Shown: in pieces, positions 1-7,748 of the stretch | How the letters are laid out: each line of letters opens with the position of its first letter | Position numbering within the stretch: position 1 is the stretch's first letter | Assembly: GCA_007695145.1 (NCBI GenBank) | Contig: REEI01000094.1 | Coordinates: 1 to 64,000 of the forward strand | Reading direction: 5' to 3' | DNA length: 64,000 bases | Source: Saprospirales bacterium | GTDB taxonomy: Bacteria; Bacteroidota; Bacteroidia; Chitinophagales; Saprospiraceae | Notes under the pieces: generated by a model | What the model was told of the DNA's origin: nothing | The model's input: only the letters and a program-made list of their open reading frames with translations | The model's database searches: none | Program-made: the position numbers and the translations under genes

Positions 1-151
1 TTAAAGTATTTAAGTAGGGAGGAATCTTTAGTAAAAAATTCTGAAAGGGGCATCCACTAATTGGTGTTTACTTTTTAAGATTGGCCCTCATTGACTTGTC
101 TCGAGTGAAATTAACAAGGACTAAATGAGCTTTATTATTTAATTGCCTAAT
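1..151 (-). repeat. Dispersed 151-bp repeat, copy 1
   Basis: This stretch aligns along its whole length with 61633..61783, at roughly three quarters identity by eye with one compensated single-base shift. On the minus strand both copies have an open frame of about 25 codons ending in ...KSMRA-x-x-KK-stop. The differences between copies are often conservative (Ile/Leu, Tyr/Phe, Glu/Asp), which suggests the 3' end of an old coding sequence such as a transposase. The copy may continue left of the window. No full element or terminal inverted repeat is visible. Confidence 0.6.
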
Positions 152-266
152 ACAACAGAAGAATTCATTGATGAAAGCAAAAAAAGAAATATGGTCCGAA
201 TCTGGACGACAATCTATGATAAAAGCAGTTTGCTTCTTATTTTCGCGAAAAATTAAATCTAGGCTT

Positions 267-1148
267 ATGCAACTATTAGATGGAAGGAAGATATCAAGTC
301 AAATAAAGGAAGAACTCGCAATCGAAGTAAAGGATTTAATAAGTGCAGGAGAGCGCCCCCCTCACCTCGCAGCTGTTTTGGTTGGAGACGATCCCGCCTC
401 TTCCTTTTATGTAAAAAGCAAGGTTAAAAGCTGTAAAGAAATAGGATTCGAGTCTACCCTTTTTCAGAGGCCGGCTGATATCTCCGAAAGGGATTTACTT
501 GAGCTGATTGATCAATTAAATAAAAATCCTGAAATTGATGGGTACATTGTCCAATTGCCCCTTCCAAAACACATCAATGAAGAAAAAATCAACCTCGCCA
601 TTGACCACCGAAAAGATGTGGATGGATTTCATCCAATGAATTTTGGACGGATGGCCCAGGGGATGACTGCATTTTTGCCGGCCACGCCCTATGGCATACT
701 CATGCTCCTGGAAAAATACGGAATAGAAACCTCCGGCAAGCATTGTGTGGTTATTGGTCGGTCCAATATTGTCGGCAGTCCGATGTCTATACTTATGAGC
801 CGAAAGAGCAAAGTAGGAAACTGTACAGTAACGCTAACTCATTCTAGAACAAAAGATATTGCAGAGGAAGTCAGAAGAGCAGATATCGTAGTAGCTGCAA
901 TTGGTAAACCGTCATTTGTTACTGAGGACATGGTAAAAGAAGGCGCCATAGTTATAGATGTAGGAATCAATAGAGTGGAGGACAGCAGCAGGAAGAGAGG
1001 CTACCGGATAGTTGGAGACGTAGATTTTGAAAAGGTTGCTGCAAAATGTAGCTTTATTACCCCTGTACCCGGTGGGGTTGGACTGATGACAGTAACTGCC
1101 CTACTAAAAAATACCATGTTGGCCAGAAAAAGGTCCATATATCCCTAA
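267..1148 (+). CDS. folD: Bifunctional methylenetetrahydrofolate dehydrogenase / methenyltetrahydrofolate cyclohydrolase
   Basis: FolD interconverts 5,10-methylene-THF and 10-formyl-THF in the cytoplasm using NADP. Family motifs are present in order: the YVKSKVKSC segment with the catalytic lysine, DVDGFHP, the Rossmann motif GRSNIVGSPM, and the C-terminal PVPGGVGLMTV signature. The frame is open from ATG at 168, but the 33 residues before Met at 267 match nothing in the family. Starting at 267 (MQLLDGRK) gives 293 residues, the usual FolD length, so I chose that start. It lies 3 bases before prmA and is probably co-transcribed with it. A second folate gene, folC, lies at 53995 but is not linked. 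Confidence 0.93.
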   Translation: MQLLDGRKISSQIKEELAIEVKDLISAGERPPHLAAVLVGDDPASSFYVKSKVKSCKEIGFESTLFQRPADISERDLLELIDQLNKNPEIDGYIVQLPLPKHINEEKINLAIDHRKDVDGFHPMNFGRMAQGMTAFLPATPYGILMLLEKYGIETSGKHCVVIGRSNIVGSPMSILMSRKSKVGNCTVTLTHSRTKDIAEEVRRADIVVAAIGKPSFVTEDMVKEGAIVIDVGINRVEDSSRKRGYRIVGDVDFEKVAAKCSFITPVPGGVGLMTVTALLKNTMLARKRSIYP

Positions 1149-1151
1149 TTT

Positions 1152-1988
1152 ATGAAGGACAACATCATTACCTACACTGAAATAAAGGTAGAATTAAAGT
1201 CAGAACTACGAGACCACCTGGAAGCAATTGCTTCCAGAGATGAGATTAGTGGAACGGTGGAAGAAGAAGGTCTCTACTGCTTTTATCTACCAGCGGAAGA
1301 CAAGTTGGCCATCGAAAAAATAAGCTGTCGACTCAAGGAGTTAGGACTTGATTTCAGTTTGAAAAATATCGAACCAACCAACTGGAATGCAAAGTGGGAG
1401 GCATCATTTGATCCTGTTTATATTCAAAATACATGGCAAATCATTGCCCCCTTTCACAAGATTCGCAAAGGATACGAACACACGATTACAATAGAACCCA
1501 AAATGGCATTTGGCACGGGGCACCACCCCACTACAAAATTAGTATTGGAAATGATGCAATGTCTTGATTTCAGAGGTAAACGAGTATTGGATTTAGGTTG
1601 TGGTAGCGGAATACTTTCCATTGCTGCTGAAAAGCTGGGAGCTGCAGAAGTGACTGCTATTGACCACGACCCCCTCTCTGTAGAAAACACGATGGAAAAT
1701 ACCCATCTAAATAATTGCAGCAGAATACGCAGCTTTCAGGGTGACGCAGATTACAGCGAAGATCAGATGTTCGACATCATACTTGCCAATATCAATAGAA
1801 ATGTAATAGTAGAAAATCTATCAAATATGGTTGATTCGCTCTATCCTAAAGGAGACATGATCTTGAGCGGGTTCTTAAAAAAAGACCGGGAATTTGTGGA
1901 AAATTCGGCTTCGAATATGAGATTTTCAAATATTCTAACAGACAAAAGTACCGACTGGATTTGCCTCCATTTGATTAAAGTGGGGTAA
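1152..1988 (+). CDS. prmA: Ribosomal protein L11 methyltransferase
   Basis: PrmA methylates ribosomal protein L11 using S-adenosylmethionine. The N-terminal third is the substrate-recognition region. The catalytic part shows the PrmA-specific GTGHHPTT motif, the SAM-binding loop VLDLGCGSGILSIAAEKLG, the acidic IDHDP segment and ILANI. Length is 278 residues, typical of the family. It starts 3 bases after the folD stop, indicating one transcript. The 930 bases that follow hold no protein gene. Confidence 0.92.
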   Translation: MKDNIITYTEIKVELKSELRDHLEAIASRDEISGTVEEEGLYCFYLPAEDKLAIEKISCRLKELGLDFSLKNIEPTNWNAKWEASFDPVYIQNTWQIIAPFHKIRKGYEHTITIEPKMAFGTGHHPTTKLVLEMMQCLDFRGKRVLDLGCGSGILSIAAEKLGAAEVTAIDHDPLSVENTMENTHLNNCSRIRSFQGDADYSEDQMFDIILANINRNVIVENLSNMVDSLYPKGDMILSGFLKKDREFVENSASNMRFSNILTDKSTDWICLHLIKVG

Positions 1989-2339
1989 CTACATCAGGAA
2001 TAAATCCCTAATTTTTCATCTTTGGGCATCCTTCTTATTTTCCATCAAAGAGGTTGTCTAAATGATACAGCATTCCTTTCAGATGCATTATAAGGATAAG
2101 TATCTCTTCTATCACAGTAGTTTTAAACAAGAGAAATACTTATTAATGATCTTCAACTGATACTTTAGAAATATAGAGACTTGCAATCAACCACAACCAA
2201 TCACAAGTAAAGGGAGTGGCGGGAAGCAGGAATGAAATCAGGCTATAAAAAACTTTATTGGAATTTATAACGCAAGCAATTGAATGTGAGGGAAAAACAC
2301 ATTAAATCAAAAAAATTACGAAAATTTTCACAAAAAATA

Positions 2340-2372
2340 CTTGCACAATCCAGAGGAATGTGAGTATATTTG
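2340..2372 (+). promoter_or_regulatory. Bacteroidota-type promoter
   Basis: CTTG at 2340..2343 and TATATTTG at 2365..2372 are separated by 21 bases, matching the TTTG / TAnnTTTG arrangement of the Bacteroidota housekeeping sigma factor. No start codon with an open frame follows before the hairpin at 2414, so the promoter appears to drive a short non-coding transcript. Confidence 0.6.
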
Positions 2373-2378
2373 CATCAC

Positions 2379-2449
2379 AACGGAAATTGGTTATTTTGGG
2401 GTTTTTAAGTAAAGGTGTGTATCATTAGCGATACACGCCTTTTCTTTTT
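2379..2449 (+). ncRNA. Candidate small RNA, about 70 nt
   Basis: A transcript starting about 7 bases after the -7 box would run to the hairpin and T-rich tail at 2449, giving roughly 70 nt. It contains no ATG-initiated frame. I recognise no Rfam family. It could equally be a short attenuated leader, but the next gene is nearly 470 bases downstream. The call rests only on a promoter plus terminator in otherwise empty sequence. Confidence 0.45.
2411..2449 (+). terminator. Intrinsic terminator of the candidate small RNA
   Basis: The arms GGTGTGTATC (2414..2423) and GATACACGCC (2430..2439) form a 10-bp stem with one G-T pair around a 6-base loop, followed by TTTTCTTTTT. This is a typical rho-independent terminator for the plus strand. 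Confidence 0.75.
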
Positions 2450-2917
2450 AACACCCTTTGACAACCAAAAATCGGGCAATACGCGCCCTTTCCTTTAAGA
2501 GTATTTTCTAATATGTTTCCAAGTTGATGGAATAACTTACAAACCATCAAAATCTTCGGTGATAATTCCTAAGAGCATCAAAATTAGCTGCAACATTTCC
2601 ATGACTGTATATTTTTTTATGGATAAATATAATTAACAGTACAAAGGTAAGTGCAGCAAAGAGGTTGCCATAAACAGTTTTACTAATAGCAAGACTGTCT
2701 ATTATTACATATACACCAATCCAGAAAAAACTTACTCTTCTGATTTAGAATAATTTACAAATTACCTCTCGGCTCTTATACATTTCTTTCACAAAGGTAA
2801 GGAGGCAACCAATTCCCACAGAAACAAAATACTACTTTTGAGGACTATCATTTTTTTAATAATTTTAGGGCTAAAATAACTTATTATAATGTTTTTCAAT
2901 ATATTACCTTCATCCCC

Positions 2918-4435
2918 ATGAAATTACTAACAGAACTCATAAGACTATTGCCTCCAGAAAAAATCAGTCAGGTTGAACTCATTAGTTCGGATATTGATCG
3001 GGAAACAAGACTTGGTCAACTTTACTTTGGCATAAAGGACGGACTTTATTCATCTGAAGAAGAAGCATCCCAAAAAATATACGGAAAGCCTTCTTCAAAC
3101 TCCGCTTTCAAGAAGCTAAAGCAAAGGTTGAGGGATAGACTGCTCAATACCCTCTTTTTTGTTGATGTAAACCATTCAAAATACGCTGACTATTCTACTG
3201 CAGTTATGAACTGCTACCAACAATATGCGCAGGTGAAAATTCTTCTGGCCAAATCAGCGCGGGGAACTGCCATTTGGTTGGCTGAAAACTTATTGGAGTA
3301 CACGCGCAAGTATGAGTTAAACGATATTTCCTTCCTCCTTTCAATTGATTTGCAAAATCACTACGGATGGCTGAGTTCAAATAGGCCCAGGTTCAACTTC
3401 TACAGCGATTTGCACAAGGAATTAAAAGAAATAATCATAGCCGAAAGCGAGGCAAATGAACTGATCAACAGAGTCCACCTTGACCGCATCAAAATATTAA
3501 ATGGTAAACTTGGCGATAAAGAATGGGAGGAATTACAAATCAAACTTAGCGAAACTGAAAAGAAACTGAAAAAAGTTAAGAGTACACGGTTCATACTCTA
3601 CCTTTTCCTCTCAAAAGTCACCTTGAGCGAATTGAAAAAGGACTACGGCACTGTTGTCCATTTATGCAGCCATGCGTTACAATTGCTCAAAGAAAAGACC
3701 ATCAATGTGATGCCCATCAGTTTTGTTTTCTTCAGGAGGAAAAGAAATGCCTTATTCAATCTTGGAGAAATAAGTGAAGCTATATCGATGGAGAGTGAAG
3801 TGGAATCCTACACAAGAAAAGGTTCTCACAACTGGTTTGGAACACGGTATGACACAGCTTTACTTTTGCTTCACAACAAAGATTTTGAAGCAGCTCACCA
3901 GCTCCAATTAGAAACTTTTTCAAACAAAACTCAACAATATGTATCTAAAGGAATAATTGAATCTTGGAAGGTGCTCAACGCCTACTTGGCCTTTCTAAAA
4001 ACAATCGGTAAAATTCAGGGGGCCGAGGAGAATTTCCGCCTCAATAAGTTCCTCAATGAAGTACCCAACTTTCAGAAAGATAAACAGGGCAATAATGTAG
4101 CTATACTGCTAGTGCAACTACTCTTTTTGTTGGCGAGAAATGATTACCCCAAGTACATAGACCGACTTGATGCACTCAATCAGTACCGACAGCGCTACCT
4201 CAAAGAACCCAATACTTTTCGTGCCAATTGCATAATGAGGATGATGACTAAGGTGGGCAAATACAGTTTTCACCCAATGAGGGTTAGTGGATATGTTCAA
4301 AAAGATTATTGGAAACTGAAAAATACCCCCCCTGAAATGTCAAATAATTCAGCTGATGTGGAGATAATCCGGTATGAAGATATGTGGGAAATAGTCATGG
4401 AACTGCTGGAAGAAAATTACCAGAAGAATCATTGA
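2918..4435 (+). CDS. Orphan alpha-helical protein, 505 residues
   Basis: I do not recognise this protein. It has no signal peptide or membrane segment. Nearly all of it looks alpha-helical, rich in Leu, Lys and Glu with paired-helix spacing reminiscent of TPR or other helical repeats, for example residues 90-200 and 280-380. The first 80 residues contain two short basic helices (KKLKQRLRDRL). A scaffold or protein-protein interaction role is only a guess. It stands alone between intergenic stretches of 930 and 364 bases, so it is likely monocistronic. ATG at 2918 is the first start in frame. Confidence 0.75.
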   Translation: MKLLTELIRLLPPEKISQVELISSDIDRETRLGQLYFGIKDGLYSSEEEASQKIYGKPSSNSAFKKLKQRLRDRLLNTLFFVDVNHSKYADYSTAVMNCYQQYAQVKILLAKSARGTAIWLAENLLEYTRKYELNDISFLLSIDLQNHYGWLSSNRPRFNFYSDLHKELKEIIIAESEANELINRVHLDRIKILNGKLGDKEWEELQIKLSETEKKLKKVKSTRFILYLFLSKVTLSELKKDYGTVVHLCSHALQLLKEKTINVMPISFVFFRRKRNALFNLGEISEAISMESEVESYTRKGSHNWFGTRYDTALLLLHNKDFEAAHQLQLETFSNKTQQYVSKGIIESWKVLNAYLAFLKTIGKIQGAEENFRLNKFLNEVPNFQKDKQGNNVAILLVQLLFLLARNDYPKYIDRLDALNQYRQRYLKEPNTFRANCIMRMMTKVGKYSFHPMRVSGYVQKDYWKLKNTPPEMSNNSADVEIIRYEDMWEIVMELLEENYQKNH

Positions 4436-4799
4436 GAACTTTACCTTTAGGTTGAATTTCTTTCCTGGGGTCAAACCTTTCTCATTATCAAAAGAATATC
4501 ATCGGATCGCTATTTTATGGCCAAACCTGGCGAGAAAGCACTCTTGAACAACAAACTTTCACCCTACTTTATACACTCCTCTGAAGGTTTCCAAACAAAA
4601 AGGGCCGAAAATATCAATGGGCATTATCACCAGATCCTAAAAGGATATCCAGCCTTGAAAAGATTGCCCCTCGAAACTTGAACTGTCTTGCCAAATCGCT
4701 GTTTCTCGCTTCAATAAACAATTGTTCCAAAAAACTTTTTTGGAGCGCAATCAATTACTAAAATAGCTGTACCTTTATCCAAAATATTAAACATACCTC
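4436..4799. other. Intergenic region, no gene seen
   Basis: These 364 bases hold no convincing open frame. TACCTTTA at 4770..4777 resembles a -7 box and lies 22 bases before the next gene, but I cannot place a -33 TTTG at the proper spacing. Confidence 0.5.
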
Positions 4800-6329
4800 A
4801 TGAGAGGGTTGCTCAACTTTGCTGTTCGTAAAATATTAGAGCGAAACTACCGCAAACTGGAATTTGCATTGGAAAACCCCCATGCAAGGCAGCAGTACTG
4901 GTTTAATTATATCACCCAGGCGGCATCCAGAACCAAATTTGGCAAGAAATACGAATTCAAGTCCGTCAAAACCTACCATGAGTTCACAAAAAGAGTACCC
5001 GTACACGAATATGAAGACCTCAGACCCTACATAGAGGAAATGATGAAGGGCAGATCGGATGTATTGTGGCGGGGCGTGATCAACTGGTATTCAAAATCTT
5101 CAGGCACCACCGGGGGTAGAAGCAAATTCATCCCAGTGCCCAAGGAAAATCTGAAACTCTGCCACAACAAGGGGTCTACGGATGTGCTTAGTTTTCTCTA
5201 CCACAACAATCCAGGCATTGATATTTTTAAGAGAAAAAACCTCATCATGGGGGGTAATCTCGAGAAGTATGAACACGCGAGACAAACCAAAATCGGGGAT
5301 ATTTCAGCCGTAATGCTCTACCACATGCCCTTTCTGGCCAGACTCGTCTTTACCCCTGATATCCCAACTGCCATGCTTGAGGACTGGGAAGAAAAAATCG
5401 AGCGAATTGCGCGAATTGCAAAGGACCAGGACGTGAGTTTCTTTGGAGGTGTTCCCACCTGGACTATCGTACTTTTCGACCGAATACTCGAACTGACCGG
5501 CAAGTCAAACATGTACGAGGTTTGGCCAAATGCGAAAGCGTATGCTCATGGTGGAGTTGGATTTGATCCCTACAGAGCTCGTTTTCACGAATACTTCCCC
5601 AATGGAGATTTTGTTTTTCAGGAGGTCTACAATGCTTCAGAGGGTTTTTTTGCGGCTCAGGGTTCATTTAGCGAAAAAGGAATGTACCTTTTAGTGGACA
5701 ATGGTATCTTCTACGAATTTGCACCCATGGGTCCCGATGGGCCTGTTTTGGATGCAGTTGTCCCTTTAGAAGGCGTAAAAGAAGGAGAAAATTACAGTAT
5801 CATTATAAGTTCCAACGGAGGGCTTTGGCGCTATATGCCCGGAGATGTCATCACTTTCCATTCGACCGCTCCCTATAGAATATCCGTCGTAGGCCGTACC
5901 AGACAGTACATCAATGCATTTGGGGAAGAAGTAATGATTGGCAATACAGATCGAGCCATCGCTCTGAGCTGCAAGGAGTTTGGAACTGAACTGGTGGATT
6001 ATACCGTTGCGCCCATTTATCTTGAAAAAGGGAAAAAAGGTGCACACCACTGGTTGGTAGAATTTGCAGGAAACAGTCCTGATACCACTAGATTTGCTTC
6101 TTTTCTGGACAAAACTCTCAGAGAGCTCAATTCAGATTACGATGCAAAGCGCTCCCATGACCTCGCCTTACAATGCCTCAAATTGGAGGTCTTACCCGCT
6201 GGTTCTTTCCACCGATGGATGGAATCAAAGGGAAAAATGGGTGGCCAGAATAAAGTACCGCGATTGTCCAATGACAGAAAACATATAGAAGAAATTCTCA
6301 ACTTTCTAAAAGTGCGCAATAAGGTTTAG
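4800..6329 (+). CDS. GH3 family (auxin-responsive promoter-like) adenylating enzyme
   Basis: GH3 proteins belong to the ANL acyl-adenylate superfamily; the plant members conjugate amino acids to carboxylic hormones. The ATP-binding signature SSGTTGGRSKFIP lies at about residues 100-112, and later GH3-like blocks include NASEGFFAAQ and WRYMPGD. At 509 residues it has the usual length of bacterial GH3 proteins, whose substrates are unknown. No membrane segment is visible. It is followed 47 bases later by a small unknown gene and then recO on the same strand. Assignment to the family is firm, the reaction is not. Confidence 0.85.
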   Translation: MRGLLNFAVRKILERNYRKLEFALENPHARQQYWFNYITQAASRTKFGKKYEFKSVKTYHEFTKRVPVHEYEDLRPYIEEMMKGRSDVLWRGVINWYSKSSGTTGGRSKFIPVPKENLKLCHNKGSTDVLSFLYHNNPGIDIFKRKNLIMGGNLEKYEHARQTKIGDISAVMLYHMPFLARLVFTPDIPTAMLEDWEEKIERIARIAKDQDVSFFGGVPTWTIVLFDRILELTGKSNMYEVWPNAKAYAHGGVGFDPYRARFHEYFPNGDFVFQEVYNASEGFFAAQGSFSEKGMYLLVDNGIFYEFAPMGPDGPVLDAVVPLEGVKEGENYSIIISSNGGLWRYMPGDVITFHSTAPYRISVVGRTRQYINAFGEEVMIGNTDRAIALSCKEFGTELVDYTVAPIYLEKGKKGAHHWLVEFAGNSPDTTRFASFLDKTLRELNSDYDAKRSHDLALQCLKLEVLPAGSFHRWMESKGKMGGQNKVPRLSNDRKHIEEILNFLKVRNKV

Positions 6330-6376
6330 TAATTTAAAAGCAACCTATCTTCCAAATCGTTAAATTCATTCAAATT

Positions 6377-6706
6377 TTGTCAACTTTGGATCCTTTTTCC
6401 ACTGAAAATATTCAAGACTTTAAATCGCTAATCGCCCGGGACATTGAGTCAGGTGAGGTATCTAAATTGCTGGAGTATCTCACCCAGGTCATTGAGGAAA
6501 TGCTCAGGAGAGAACCGGAATTGTTGTTGAGCTCGCTTTACCGCATGGATGTCTCAGAAAATGCTGTTCACGAAGTGTTGGAAGGGAAAAGAGGGCAGGT
6601 CGAAAAGAGCCTGGCAGAATTGATCATTGAGAGACAGCGAGTGTCCCTCAAAACCAGAAAGATGTTTCCACAGCCAAAGATTGAGGACCCCGAGGCCTCC
6701 TTTTGA
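6377..6706 (+). CDS. Conserved-looking small protein, 109 residues
   Basis: The product is acidic and helical without signal peptide or membrane segments. I do not recognise a domain. The segment EYLTQVIEEMLRREPELLLSSLYRMDV suggests a small helical bundle. The frame begins with TTG at 6377; no ATG occurs in the first half, so the start is uncertain and TTG at 6386 is an alternative. Its position between the GH3 gene and recO, with gaps of about 45 bases on both sides, suggests it is part of that transcript. Confidence 0.6.
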   Translation: MSTLDPFSTENIQDFKSLIARDIESGEVSKLLEYLTQVIEEMLRREPELLLSSLYRMDVSENAVHEVLEGKRGQVEKSLAELIIERQRVSLKTRKMFPQPKIEDPEASF

Positions 6707-6748
6707 TAGGAGCATGCATCCGCAGCTTTCAAAAATACAATAAAAATT

Positions 6749-7471
6749 ATGTTGCTGAAAACGGAAGCAATAGTAATCAAAACTATAAAGTACCGCGAAA
6801 CAAGTGTTATCTCCAACTTCCTGACCCCTGGTAAAGGTATGATTTCGATTATTGCAGGAGGTGTAAGAAAGAGCAAATCCACTATGCACGCCAACCTCTT
6901 TCAACCGGCTTCCCTTGTGGACGCAGTCATCTACTACAAAGAAAATACTGAACTCCACAGACTCAAAGAAATTAGATCCTCTCACCCACTTATGAGCACC
7001 CACGAACAGTTGAAAAAAATAGCCATTGCTCAATTCATGGCTGAATTGGTAAAAAAATGCGTAAGGGAAACCACTCCGAACCCCGGACTATTTTCTTTTG
7101 TAAAAGACCATATTTTAAAACTTGAAAATGACCAAAAGCCAAACCCAAATACTCCTCTCTTATTCATTCTGGGACTAGCCCCAAAACTGGGCATTGCTCC
7201 GGAGTTTGACCGCAATGGAAGATTCCTCGATCTAAAAGAAGGAATTCTCACCAATTTCCAACCTGTCCACCCCCACTTTTTAGATGAAGAAAAAACTGCC
7301 CTTGTAAGGGTGCTTTTAAAGGGCAGCCCCGAAGACATTGTAAGCTTGTCAATAGACAATGAAATGCGGAGAACTTTATTCAACCGCTTGATGGATTATT
7401 ATATGATACATATAGACGGCATGAAGCCCCTTAAGAGTACAGAAATATTCAGAACCGTATTTTTGGTATAA
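6749..7471 (+). CDS. recO: DNA repair protein RecO
   Basis: RecO works with RecF and RecR to load RecA on gapped DNA and anneals complementary strands. The N-terminal OB-fold is recognisable from TEAIVIKTIKYRETSVISNF and GVRKSKS, followed by the helical C-terminal domain. Length is 240 residues, normal for the family. The zinc-binding cysteines of some RecO proteins are absent. It starts 42 bases after the small gene at 6377 and ends before a 277-base gap. Confidence 0.88.
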   Translation: MLLKTEAIVIKTIKYRETSVISNFLTPGKGMISIIAGGVRKSKSTMHANLFQPASLVDAVIYYKENTELHRLKEIRSSHPLMSTHEQLKKIAIAQFMAELVKKCVRETTPNPGLFSFVKDHILKLENDQKPNPNTPLLFILGLAPKLGIAPEFDRNGRFLDLKEGILTNFQPVHPHFLDEEKTALVRVLLKGSPEDIVSLSIDNEMRRTLFNRLMDYYMIHIDGMKPLKSTEIFRTVFLV

Positions 7472-7682
7472 ACGAAAGGAGTCCATTCAATTTAAACTGG
7501 TTCGATCCTTGCCGGGTGCTGCCGTTGGCCACTTCATTGCAAGGGACAAAGAAATGGCATATAATTTATTAAATGCCATAATAGTAATTGGGTTAAGGCT
7601 AAAATTATACTGTTTAAACTATACCAAACCCAGCTGTTTCTCGTGAAGTTGCATCACATTAGTGGTTTCAATGGAATAAAGA

Positions 7683-7712
7683 ATTGCAATTATTGTCAAG
7701 CGTTTATCTTTG
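7683..7712 (+). promoter_or_regulatory. Promoter of the fused E1 dehydrogenase gene
   Basis: ATTG at 7683..7686 and TATCTTTG at 7705..7712 are 18 bases apart. The -7 box is a full match to TAnnTTTG and the -33 box has one mismatch. Transcription would begin about 30 bases before the GTG start at 7749. Confidence 0.6.
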
Positions 7713-7748
7713 CACAATTTTTATACCTGGATCGTTTAAGTTATCCGG

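Larger units (their letters stand above)
1989..2917. other. Long intergenic region with a small transcription unit
   Basis: No protein-coding gene is visible in these 930 bases. The only structured part is at 2340..2449, where a good Bacteroidota promoter is followed about 40 bases later by a hairpin and T-rich run. The remainder is AT-rich with scattered stops and no obvious repeat. A weak TACCTTCA at 2905 could be a -7 box for the gene at 2918, but no -33 box accompanies it. Confidence 0.6.

Noticed and set aside
168-266. N-terminal extension of FolD
   Set aside because: The 33 residues have no counterpart in the family and the conserved protein begins at 267.
6554-7033. 159-codon minus-strand frame across recO
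   Set aside because: Antisense shadow of recO and the small upstream gene, with abundant Phe and Cys and no domain.
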